DNA from: Marinobacter sp. BGYM27
GTDB lineage: Bacteria; Pseudomonadota; Gammaproteobacteria; Pseudomonadales; Oleiphilaceae
Reading direction: 5' to 3'
Length of the DNA: 64,000 nucleotides
Assembly (NCBI GenBank): GCA_025153445.1
Contig: JANZNS010000009.1
Location: 62,001 to 126,000, forward strand
Shown piece after piece: positions 36,456 to 45,046 of the stretch. The number at the start of each line of letters is the position of its first letter. Within the stretch, counting starts at the first letter, position 1. Under the pieces are notes generated by a model, which saw only the letters and a list, made by a program, of their open reading frames with translations, ran no database searches and was not told the DNA's origin. The position numbers were made by a program, and so were the translations under genes.

Positions 36456-37166
36456 TTATTTCAGGTAGTACTGAATCGTTGACACGACCCGCACGGTTTT
36501 TACCGGCTGCTGGGCTTCGGTTATCCCCGGTGCCTGATCCCTGGGCAGAATCTGGAAGACGCCCTGATTGGCGCGCCTCAGACCGCCAACTTCCGCCCCG
36601 GCGTCAGTGGCGAACTGCTGCGCAGCATCCCGGGCCGCAGCCGTTGCCTCGGCAATCATCGCCGGTTTGATACTGTTGAGGTCATCAAACAGATAGGTCG
36701 GGCCGCTGGCACCGTAATCGCCAGACAGCACCACGCCGGAATCCACCAGATCTCCCATTGCCTGTGCGGCCTGTTTTACCTTGCCGATATCATTGCTGCG
36801 GATCATCAGTGTCTGATTCACGATGAACCGCTTGCCACCATTGCCACTGTTGTAAGGGTTGGCCTGGGTATCGGTGACGTCAATCCGCTGTAGCTCAACG
36901 GCGTCGGCTTCAATCGCCTGCAATTTCAGAAAAGCGCTGATGGAATCCCGGCTTTTGCGGGCAGTGGTCTGGGCCTGCTCCAAGGTGTCACCGGTTGCGA
37001 CGAATCGTAGCGGCCAGAGTGCGAGGTTGGCTTCCACTTCCCGCTCTGCGACCCCTTTTACGGTGACATAGCGATCACCGGTTTTCAGGTCCCGCAAGCC
37101 ATCGGCAACCTGCCATGCCGCGATAACGGCGCCGATCGATAGAACAAGTGCGCTCAATAATTTCAA
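36456..37166 (-). CDS. SIMPL-domain (DUF541) protein
   Basis: The 236-residue protein has an N-terminal membrane anchor or signal segment (LLSALVLSIGAVIAAWQV) and a SIMPL domain: 'DRYVTVKGVAEREVEANLALWPL', 'NQTLMIRSNDIGKV', 'EATAAARDAAQQFATDAGAEVGGL' and a C-terminal 'VKTVRVVSTIQYYLK'. Such periplasmic or surface proteins form ring-like or tubular assemblies in a few studied cases, and their role is unclear. An AT-rich dyad lies 26 bases upstream of its start. Confidence 0.85.
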   Translation of the reverse strand: MKLLSALVLSIGAVIAAWQVADGLRDLKTGDRYVTVKGVAEREVEANLALWPLRFVATGDTLEQAQTTARKSRDSISAFLKLQAIEADAVELQRIDVTDTQANPYNSGNGGKRFIVNQTLMIRSNDIGKVKQAAQAMGDLVDSGVVLSGDYGASGPTYLFDDLNSIKPAMIAEATAAARDAAQQFATDAGAEVGGLRRANQGVFQILPRDQAPGITEAQQPVKTVRVVSTIQYYLK

Positions 37167-37502
37167 TGGTTAATCTCCACTTACGGCGTTGTATTGGTTT
37201 ATTGTTAAAAATAACCAATATACAGTCTGTTGCAAAAGTCAGGCATCCGCGAGGCGATGCCACACGTACCTTGAAGGCGAGTTCTGCCAATGGTTGATTT
37301 GGGGTTGTTGCGCCACCTTTTGGTGCATTTGAGCCATACTGTGAATCAGTGGGCTAGAGTATAACCAAGATCTGCCATCATTGGCGTTGCCGCTGAAGCC
37401 GCAGTAAAACCAAGTAAATCTGTCTCGGGACGCAGGCGATGAGCTGATTCCTACCTGGGCAGAGCCTGAATACCTGTTATTCGAACCGGAGCACGTTCGT
37501 CC
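37167..37502. other. Divergent intergenic region, SIMPL gene / diguanylate cyclase
   Basis: These 336 bases separate two divergent genes and contain no credible coding frame. The left third is AT-rich and includes an imperfect dyad (37192-37220); the remainder is near average composition. Promoters for both genes must lie here, but no convincing hexamer pair stood out. Confidence 0.6.
37192..37220. promoter_or_regulatory. AT-rich imperfect dyad upstream of the SIMPL gene
   Basis: TATTGGTT (37192-37199) is the complement of AACCAATA (37213-37220); the pairing extends inward (TTATT with AATAA) with a one-base bulge. The position, 26 bases upstream of the SIMPL start, fits an operator or a leader hairpin. 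Confidence 0.35.
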
Positions 37503-38441
37503 ATGATTTTGCCAGATTCCGAGCGCGATAGCCTGATACTGATTGTTGATGACAATGTGCCGAGTATTGAAATACTCAGTGCCTTGTTGAAGGATCTTGG
37601 TGACATCATCGTGGCGACCAGCGGTGCTGACGCCATAAAGCTTGCTGAAGAACATCAACCCGATCTGATTCTGCTGGATCAGGAAATGCCCGGGATGGAT
37701 GGCTACGAGACCTGCCGTGCACTGAAGGCAAATGATGAAACCCGCCATTGCGCCATCATATTTGTTACCGCTCATGCCGGCGAAGATCTGGAAGTGGATG
37801 CCTTTGCGGCAGGCGCGGTGGATTTCATTGCCAAGCCGTTTAATGCGCCGGTGGTCATTGCCAGGGTCAATACCCATCTGGTGCTTAAACGCAACAGGGA
37901 TGCGCTTCAGCAACTGGCTGACAGGGATGGCCTGACCGGTGTATACAACCGCCGGTATCTCGACACTCAGCTCACTACCGAAATTCGTCGTCACCACCGA
38001 CAGGGGCAGTCACTGGGCTTCGCGATGGTGGATATCGATTTTTTCAAGGCTTACAACGACGGCTATGGTCACCTTGCGGGGGATGACTGCCTGCGACGGT
38101 TTGCCCAACGTCTTTCCGGCATGCTGCGGCGTCCCGGCGAGTTGGTGGCCCGTTATGGTGGTGAAGAGTTTGCTATTGTTATACCGCACCTGAGCGTCGA
38201 CAGTGCCGAAGGGTTTGCCCAGTGGGTGTGTCAGGGTGTTCGCGACATGGCGCTCCCTCACGCCTTCTCTGACATTCATAGTCATCTCACCGCCAGTGTA
38301 GGTCTTGCCGTTGGCGTGCCTCCGAATGGTATGTCGGCCCGCGAACTGACGTCGTTTGCCGATGCAGCGCTATACGAGGCCAAGAGCAATGGTCGGAATA
38401 CAACTGTTGTGAACCGCTTTGATCGACAGGTCAATGAGTAG
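37503..38441 (+). CDS. Receiver-GGDEF response regulator (diguanylate cyclase)
   Basis: The 312-residue protein has a receiver domain (about 10-128, phosphoacceptor Asp59 in LILLDQEMPGMDG, late Lys in FIAKPF) and a GGDEF domain (about 145-305) with an intact GGEEF active site at 219-223. It should make cyclic-di-GMP when phosphorylated. The inhibitory site five residues before GGEEF reads RPGE (210-213) where RxxD is usual, so feedback inhibition may be weak. The large hybrid kinase gene follows after 113 bases and is the obvious candidate partner. Confidence 0.93.
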   Translation: MILPDSERDSLILIVDDNVPSIEILSALLKDLGDIIVATSGADAIKLAEEHQPDLILLDQEMPGMDGYETCRALKANDETRHCAIIFVTAHAGEDLEVDAFAAGAVDFIAKPFNAPVVIARVNTHLVLKRNRDALQQLADRDGLTGVYNRRYLDTQLTTEIRRHHRQGQSLGFAMVDIDFFKAYNDGYGHLAGDDCLRRFAQRLSGMLRRPGELVARYGGEEFAIVIPHLSVDSAEGFAQWVCQGVRDMALPHAFSDIHSHLTASVGLAVGVPPNGMSARELTSFADAALYEAKSNGRNTTVVNRFDRQVNE

Positions 38442-38554
38442 AAGGGTTATGCGTCAGACAGCAGACCAGAGTCTGACTGCGATAGCAATCCACCGCTATT
38501 GAGCCCGGCCAGCCTGCTGAGGCAATGAGCCGTGTGGTTTCAAAGGATCCTGAA

Positions 38555-41500
38555 ATGCCTGATGTGACGATCGAGCCACCGAACACATCTTCAATCAAAA
38601 TAAACCGCGTGTTCTCTGGCCTCCTGCTATTAGTTGTCTATGGGGTCGTTGCACACCTCAGTCTCCAGCTTTCCTTTGCTGCTACTAATGTTTCTCCTGT
38701 ATGGCCTCCTTCTGGTATTGCCATTGCCGCTCTGCTGATCATGGGGCCGCGCTATTGGCCGGTTATCGCAGTTGGAGCCTGGCTGGTTAACGTCGTCGGA
38801 TTTGTCCAGTCGGGCACGCTGTTGCCGGCAGCGGCGACCACCTCTTTGATGATTGCGGCCGGCAATACACTTGAAGCGCTGCTGGGCGCTCTGCTGATAC
38901 GTCGAATCTGGCGTCAGCGTGGTGTGTTTGCGGATGTCGTCAGTGTGTTTATGTTCGTGGGCGTGGCTGCGCTCGCCGCGGCTGTCAGCGCAATTCTGGG
39001 CTCGCTTGCGCTGCTTCAGGGTGGGTTTATTGGCCTGGATGCCGTTTTGAATGTCAGCACTACCTGGTGGCTGGGTAATGTCGTCGGGATACTGGTGCTC
39101 ACGTCGCTGTTTGTGGCCTGGTATCGTTACACGCCTCCGGGCGCCATTCGCGGGGGATTCGGCGGCGCGCTGATTTTATTGTTATTGATTGTCACCGTCA
39201 CGGCGATGATCTTCCTGCCGGCGTTTGGTGATCGCACTGACAAGCAGTTGATGATGTTTCTGTACGTTCCCTGCCTGGCAATTGCGGCCTACTGCTATGG
39301 CTTGCGTGGGGTTACCAGCATCTCGTTGGCGCTGACGGCGCTTGCCGTTACGGCAACCCTCAAAGGTTATGGACCCTTTGCCTTCGGTTCAGCAAATGCC
39401 GCGATGGTTGCGCTGGACAGCTTTCTGCTGTTGTGGGTGTCATGTGGGTTACTACTGGCGGCGGATGTGACTGAGCGGGCGCTAACCTCCACGCTTAAAA
39501 TCAGGGAGCTGCTGCTGCCCTGGCTGGCGCTGATGATTGCACTGGGACTCACCGCCTTTGCCTGGCGTATCGCAACGGTCAGCACAGAGCGGGTTGTCAG
39601 TGAAGAATTCAATCACCGGGTCAGTGCGATCCAGGCCCGTATATCCGATCGAATGAAAGATTATAAGCAAGTGCTAAAAGGTGCTGCCGGGCTGTTTTAT
39701 TCCTCCGACGAGGTGACCTGGCGTGAGTGGTCGCGCTATGTGCAGGAGCTTAATCTGGAGGAAAGCTATCCGGGTATTCAGGGCGTGGGTTACGCGGTCT
39801 ATCTGAATAGTGAGGAAGAGAAAAACGCCTTTGTGGAAAAAGTGCGGAGTGAAGGGTTCTCCGAGTTTACGATCAAGCCGCAGGGCGAACGTACGGTTTT
39901 GGCCCCGGTGACATACCTCGAACCCTATGACTGGCGAAATCAACGCGCTCACGGATATGACATGTTTTCTGAATCCATCCGGCGCATGGCTATCTCGCAT
40001 GCCCGGGATTCAGGCAAAGCTGCGGTGAGCGGAAAAATTACGCTGGTGCAGGAAACCGACGTGGGCACGCAGGCCGGTTTTCTGATGTATTTGCCGATCT
40101 ATGACGGCGGTCGAGTGCCTGACACGATAGCGGAACGGCGCGCGCAACTGAGCGGGTTCGTATACAGCCCGTTCAGAATGAACGACCTGATTGACAGTAT
40201 TCTTGCCGGCGCCTATCCGGATATCGGAATCACCTTGTTTGATGGTGCTGAAGCGTTGCCCGCGCGGCAGCTGTTTCGCAGTGAGTCTCTGGATGCCCGC
40301 GATATTCGGGAACACGCCAAGCGCGAGACGGTTCGAAGAATTTCAGTAGCCGACAGGCAATGGCTGTTGCGGCTTCGGGCGTTGCCGGAGTTTGAGCATG
40401 GTGTGGATTATCAGAAGGCCCAGATAGTGCTGGCGGGCGGGATACTGATCAGTCTGCTGTTGTTCGCGTTCGTACGAGCCCTGGTGGTAACGCGAAGTCG
40501 TGCGCTGGCGCTGGCAGAGCAGATGACGGCCGCTCTACGCCAGTCAGAATCCAAGTTTTCATCATTGGCAGAGAGTGCCAGTGAAGCGCTGTTCATGCTT
40601 GATAGCGAGGGCAAGATCTATTCCTGGAATCGGGCGGCAGAAAGAATTTTCGGTTACCCGGAAGCCGAAATTATTGGCCATTCATGGCTCGAGCTTGTCT
40701 CCCCGGCAACGCGGGACCAACGCCTGGCGGAATGGAAACATATGTCGGTCGCCGGGTTGCCTGATCTTACGGATCGCACCTTTGGCGGCGAGTGCAGTCG
40801 CAAAAACGGTCAGCGTTTCCCTGTAGAGTTTTCACTGTCCAGCTGGGAAAGTGACGGGCAGATATACTTTGGCATTATCCTCAGGGATGTGACGGAGGCG
40901 CGCCTTGCCGAGCAGCGGGTTGAACAGGCGCGTGCCGCCGCCGAGGACGCCAGTCGGGCCAAAACTGATTTCGTGGCCAATATGAGCCATGAAATTCGCA
41001 CCCCGATGAACGCCGTGCTGGGGATGACCCGCATTCTGGGACGCACGGACCTTTCAGTCGAGCAGCAACGATACCTCGAGATGGCACGCTCTGCCGGTCA
41101 CTCATTGATGGCGATTCTTAACGATATTCTGGATTTCTCCAAAATCGAGGCCGGCCGGATGGACCTGGCGCCGGTAGATTTCAATATCGACCACTTCTCC
41201 ACCAGTCTCGCCAATATTATGGCCGTTGATGCGGGGCATAAGACCCTCGAACTGGCGGTCGGCGTTGATCCGGAAGTGCCGCGCCAGCTAGTGGGGGACG
41301 AACTGCGCCTGAGACAGGTTATGGTCAATCTGCTCAGCAATGCCATCAAGTTTACCGAAGAGGGCGAGGTCTCGCTGTTGATCGAACAGGTGGATCGCCG
41401 TGGTCAGGACTCAACATTGCGCTTTATCGTGCGTGACACCGGAATCGGCATGTCCGAGGATCAGATCCGCAATCTGTTCACGGCTTTTTCCCAGGGCGAC

Positions 41501-43186
41501 ACGTCCATGACACGCCGCTTTGGTGGCACCGGGTTGGGGCTCTCCATATCCAGAAAGCTGGTCTACCTGATGGGCGGTCAGATAGGCGTTCGCAGCGAGC
41601 CGGGTAAAGGCAGCGAATTCGCGGTCACACTGCCGCTCAAGGTGGCCGCCTTTACACCGCTGCCTGAAAAACCCCTTCCAAAGCCAATTATTGAACACCA
41701 CGTGATCCTTGTTGATGACAACGACACCAGCCGGGATTACCTCAAGAAAACACTGCAGGGCTGGCACTGGCATGTGAACAGTTACGCCTCGGGTGATGCG
41801 GCTCTGGCCGATGTGCAAGCACATCCGCCGGAGGAGCACCTGCAACACATTTACCTGATGGGGCTTGCTGCGTCAGGCCTTGACGGGGTTGAGCTGGCTG
41901 CACGAGTGCGCCGGCTGCCCCGTGGCCGAGATGCCATTATTATTCTGATGGTGGGCACCCACATGCATGCGGGTGCACTGGCCAATCAGGATGCGTCGCT
42001 GATTGATGCGGTCATCCTTAAACCCGTTACAAGCTCGCACCTGTATGACCGACTGCTCGAGATTCTTGTGGCCCGTGACGACAAATGGCAATCGACTGTG
42101 CCAAACAAGCCCCAGAGTGCGCGCGAACTTGAGGGCATGCGTTTGCTGGTAGTCGAGGATAACCTGCTTAACCAGGTGGTTACCCGCGGCTTTCTGGAGC
42201 ATGCAGGTGCAGAACTGACGATGCTCGATGACGGACAGCAGGCAGTGGACCATCTGCGCACGGATGCACATCGCTACGACATGGTACTGATGGATATCCA
42301 GATGCCGGTAATGGATGGCGTTACCGCGACCGAAATAATCCGTGAACAATTGAAACTGCAGTTGCCCGTTCTGGCGTTGACCGCGGGTGTGCTTGGCGAG
42401 GAGCAGGCACGCTATGCCAGTGCCGGCATGAATGGCTTTATACCCAAGCCGCTGGATGAAGATGAACTGATTCGAACGATCCTGCAGCACTGGCACAAGA
42501 CAGCGCCTGCCGAGCCTCTGACAACGGAGAAAGATCAAGCCGCGCCGTTACCTGAACCGGAAAAAGAGCGAGGCGAGGTCCTGAACCTGAACGCTCTGAC
42601 AGCGTTGAGCCGCGCCAGTGCTTCCGGTGCGCAAGTGGTTGCATCAATTGTGCGCCGCTTTGTCGATACCGGTGTTGAGCCGCTTCAGGCGGCGCGCCGC
42701 TCGTGGAACGAGGGCGACAGAGACGCCGCTGCAACAGCCTTGCACACCCTGCGTGGGTCCATCGGCAGCATCGGCGCCCAGCGTTTTGCGGCGGCTGCCC
42801 TGGCACTGGAGAACAAGATAAAAGAGGGCGGTGAACACCCCCTTGAAACGTTCTGGGACAGGCTGGAGGGCGAACTGGCTCAGACACTGGATGCAGCACG
42901 TTCGTGGTTGGAGAGCGAGACCCCGGCTTCGGCGGATCCTGCGCCCCCGATAACGTCTGGAGAGCCTTCGGCGGCCTATTCCGACCGGATTCTCGAACTG
43001 CACCGGTTGCTGGCTTCCCATAACCTCAAGGCAAAGGCATTGTTTGAAACCTGCCGGGACGAACTCGGGATCTGGTTGGCGAGTAGTGATATCGACGCCA
43101 TGGCAAAGCACATCAACCAAATGGAATTTGAGCGAGCCCACGCCATCTTGAAGACAGCGACGGCGCGGGGCCCGAAAGAGGAGTAA
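38555..43186 (+). CDS. Hybrid sensor histidine kinase, MASE1-CHASE-PAS-HisKA-HATPase-REC-REC-Hpt
   Basis: The 1543-residue membrane kinase has an N-terminal MASE1 multi-helix sensor (to about 310), a transmembrane helix, an extracytoplasmic CHASE domain (about 350-620), another helix, a PAS domain (about 680-780), HisKA with His812 (MSHEIRTP), a HATPase domain (TGIGMSEDQI, GGTGLGLSIS), two receivers and an Hpt domain (His1397 in ALHTLRGS). The first receiver lacks the phosphoacceptor Asp: the position is Gly1103 in LMGLAASG. The second keeps Asp1247 (LMDIQMPVMDG). I number from the ATG at 38555, which has AAAGGA seven bases upstream; an ATG at 38525 is an alternative. Confidence 0.93.
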   Translation: MPDVTIEPPNTSSIKINRVFSGLLLLVVYGVVAHLSLQLSFAATNVSPVWPPSGIAIAALLIMGPRYWPVIAVGAWLVNVVGFVQSGTLLPAAATTSLMIAAGNTLEALLGALLIRRIWRQRGVFADVVSVFMFVGVAALAAAVSAILGSLALLQGGFIGLDAVLNVSTTWWLGNVVGILVLTSLFVAWYRYTPPGAIRGGFGGALILLLLIVTVTAMIFLPAFGDRTDKQLMMFLYVPCLAIAAYCYGLRGVTSISLALTALAVTATLKGYGPFAFGSANAAMVALDSFLLLWVSCGLLLAADVTERALTSTLKIRELLLPWLALMIALGLTAFAWRIATVSTERVVSEEFNHRVSAIQARISDRMKDYKQVLKGAAGLFYSSDEVTWREWSRYVQELNLEESYPGIQGVGYAVYLNSEEEKNAFVEKVRSEGFSEFTIKPQGERTVLAPVTYLEPYDWRNQRAHGYDMFSESIRRMAISHARDSGKAAVSGKITLVQETDVGTQAGFLMYLPIYDGGRVPDTIAERRAQLSGFVYSPFRMNDLIDSILAGAYPDIGITLFDGAEALPARQLFRSESLDARDIREHAKRETVRRISVADRQWLLRLRALPEFEHGVDYQKAQIVLAGGILISLLLFAFVRALVVTRSRALALAEQMTAALRQSESKFSSLAESASEALFMLDSEGKIYSWNRAAERIFGYPEAEIIGHSWLELVSPATRDQRLAEWKHMSVAGLPDLTDRTFGGECSRKNGQRFPVEFSLSSWESDGQIYFGIILRDVTEARLAEQRVEQARAAAEDASRAKTDFVANMSHEIRTPMNAVLGMTRILGRTDLSVEQQRYLEMARSAGHSLMAILNDILDFSKIEAGRMDLAPVDFNIDHFSTSLANIMAVDAGHKTLELAVGVDPEVPRQLVGDELRLRQVMVNLLSNAIKFTEEGEVSLLIEQVDRRGQDSTLRFIVRDTGIGMSEDQIRNLFTAFSQGDTSMTRRFGGTGLGLSISRKLVYLMGGQIGVRSEPGKGSEFAVTLPLKVAAFTPLPEKPLPKPIIEHHVILVDDNDTSRDYLKKTLQGWHWHVNSYASGDAALADVQAHPPEEHLQHIYLMGLAASGLDGVELAARVRRLPRGRDAIIILMVGTHMHAGALANQDASLIDAVILKPVTSSHLYDRLLEILVARDDKWQSTVPNKPQSARELEGMRLLVVEDNLLNQVVTRGFLEHAGAELTMLDDGQQAVDHLRTDAHRYDMVLMDIQMPVMDGVTATEIIREQLKLQLPVLALTAGVLGEEQARYASAGMNGFIPKPLDEDELIRTILQHWHKTAPAEPLTTEKDQAAPLPEPEKERGEVLNLNALTALSRASASGAQVVASIVRRFVDTGVEPLQAARRSWNEGDRDAAATALHTLRGSIGSIGAQRFAAAALALENKIKEGGEHPLETFWDRLEGELAQTLDAARSWLESETPASADPAPPITSGEPSAAYSDRILELHRLLASHNLKAKALFETCRDELGIWLASSDIDAMAKHINQMEFERAHAILKTATARGPKEE

Positions 43187-43190
43187 ACCG

Positions 43191-43892
43191 GTGAAAACAA
43201 TAGGTCTGTTAGGCGGCATGAGCTGGGAGTCCACGGTCAGTTACTACCGTGCATTGAATGAAGGCGTAAAGGCAGCGCGAGGCGGTCTGCATTCGGCCCG
43301 GATTATCCTCAACAGCCTGGAGTTCGCCGAGATTGAAACGCTGCAAAGCAAAGGCGACTGGCAGGCGCTGGCTGACATTCTGGTCGAGGCGGGTTTGTCA
43401 GTTGAGCGGGCTGGTGCGGATGGATTGCTGATCTGTACCAACACCATGCACAAGGTCGCACCGGAAGTGCAGGCTGCGCTTTCGATCCCGCTGCTTCATA
43501 TCGCAGATGCGACGGGTGAAGTGCTGAAGTCTGCCGGTATCCGTCAGATTGGATTGCTGGGCACGCGCTATACCATGGAACAGCCGTTCTACCGTGATCG
43601 TATTGAGCAGCAATTCGGGATTGACGTGCTGGTGCCCGACCTGGCCGAGCGGGACGCTATTCACCGTATTATTTTTGAAGAATTGTGTCAGGGCGTGATC
43701 AGCGACGCTTCGCGGTCCGTGTTTCTGGACGCCATCAGCGCTCTGGCCGGACGCGGTGCACAGGGGGTGATTCTGGGTTGCACCGAAATCGCCCTGTTGG
43801 TGAAACCGTCAGATACTGACGTTCCGCTATTTGATACCACCCAGATCCACGTCGATCAGGCCGTCCGATGGGTTTTAGACATAGCCCGCTGA
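43191..43892 (+). CDS. Aspartate/glutamate racemase family protein
   Basis: The 233-residue protein has 'GLLGGMSWESTVSYYR', the first catalytic Cys82 in LICTNTMHK and the second Cys197 in GCTEIALL, with 'DTTQIHVDQAV' near the end. This is the cofactor-independent two-cysteine racemase fold; relatives such as YgeA racemise amino acids of various kinds. The ATG lies four bases after the hybrid kinase stop, so it is probably cotranscribed. Its 3' end overlaps the convergent AEC transporter gene by 18 bases. Confidence 0.92.
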   Translation: MKTIGLLGGMSWESTVSYYRALNEGVKAARGGLHSARIILNSLEFAEIETLQSKGDWQALADILVEAGLSVERAGADGLLICTNTMHKVAPEVQAALSIPLLHIADATGEVLKSAGIRQIGLLGTRYTMEQPFYRDRIEQQFGIDVLVPDLAERDAIHRIIFEELCQGVISDASRSVFLDAISALAGRGAQGVILGCTEIALLVKPSDTDVPLFDTTQIHVDQAVRWVLDIAR

Positions 43893-44762
43893 GAACACCA
43901 GCCACAGCACCAGTGGCATAATGATCAGGCTGCCGAGATTGCCGATCAATACCAGCGACGCCACCTTGTGCGGTTCCTGTTGATATTGCTCGGCGACAAT
44001 ATAGTTGAGTACGGCTGGCGGCAGCGCCGCGAACACCCAGAGCGCGGCAACTTGCAGGGGCGGCAAATCCAGCAAGTAAAGCATCGGCCAGACCAGCAAT
44101 AAGCTGCTCAATGGGCAGGCGACAGCCCCCAGCATCCCCAGCTTCCAGTCACTGAAATCCACGTCCAGCATGCGCACGCCGAGCGCGAATAGCATCAGTG
44201 GAATACAGACTTCCCCCAGCATGTTGAGTGCAGCAAGCAGCCACTCTGGCAGCGTTGTGCCGCTCAGGTTGACCGCCAGACCGGCAATACTGGCGATCAC
44301 GATTGGCAGTTTCAGCAGTCGCCAGAGCGGGGCGTGGCGGTCGAGCATGTGCAGCCCCACGGAGAAGTGCAGCAACATCTCAACGATAAACAGCACCACG
44401 GCAGCCGGCAGGGCCTTTTCACCGAAAGCGAGCACCATCAACGGTATGCCCATATTGCCCGAGTTGTTGAACATCATCGGCGGCAGGAACGTGCGCAGGT
44501 CAATCTTCAGTGCCCGACCCAGCGGCCAGAGCAACAGGCCTGAGCCCAAAACCACCGCCGCGCCGGCCAGTGCCAGGTCGGCGTACTCCTGCAAAGGCGC
44601 CTGTCTGTCGGCCAGCACAGCAAACACCAGCATAGGCACAAACAGCTCCATGTTGAGCGTGTTCATGCCTTGAATGTCCGGTGTGCGGTACCGCCCGTAT
44701 AGCGCACCGCAACCGGCAATCAGAAACACTGGCAGCATGGTCGAGATAATCTGGGCGAACAT
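43875..44762 (-). CDS. AEC-family (auxin efflux carrier-type) transporter
   Basis: The 295-residue integral membrane protein has about ten hydrophobic segments and the family motif NNSGNMGIPLMVLAFGEKAL in its fourth segment. AEC transporters export or import small organic acids such as malate or malonate; specificity here is unknown. It ends inside the convergent racemase gene. The start is the ATG at 44762, divergent from ybiT. Confidence 0.9.
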   Translation of the reverse strand: MFAQIISTMLPVFLIAGCGALYGRYRTPDIQGMNTLNMELFVPMLVFAVLADRQAPLQEYADLALAGAAVVLGSGLLLWPLGRALKIDLRTFLPPMMFNNSGNMGIPLMVLAFGEKALPAAVVLFIVEMLLHFSVGLHMLDRHAPLWRLLKLPIVIASIAGLAVNLSGTTLPEWLLAALNMLGEVCIPLMLFALGVRMLDVDFSDWKLGMLGAVACPLSSLLLVWPMLYLLDLPPLQVAALWVFAALPPAVLNYIVAEQYQQEPHKVASLVLIGNLGSLIIMPLVLWLVFSAGYV

Positions 44763-45046
44763 CGAAAAGGTTCCGTTGAATGCTGATGTCCTGTCTCGCA
44801 GGTGAGCGAGCCAGGTAAAATATTAGTTAGCGACGCAATTATGCCCAGTATGCGCCGATACAGCGAGCCACTCCTTTCGACGATAGTGGCACTCTGCCCT
44901 GCCGAGCGGGGCATGAACGGCCGGGCTGCGGCAATCCACGATCAAACTTTCATCAGCCAGACGCCACTTCCGGATCGCAAACCTGTACAATGTGCGCCTT
45001 TTCGCGCCGGCCTATCGCCGCGCCTTTTTCCTTGCAGGTCGCTTTC

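Noticed and set aside
37239-37997. 252-codon open frame on the minus strand
   Set aside because: It covers the divergent promoter region and the receiver domain of the GGDEF gene in antisense; no domain or ribosome binding site supports it.
41873-42538. 221-codon open frame on the minus strand
   Set aside because: It is antisense to the receiver domains of the hybrid kinase, which carry clear motifs.
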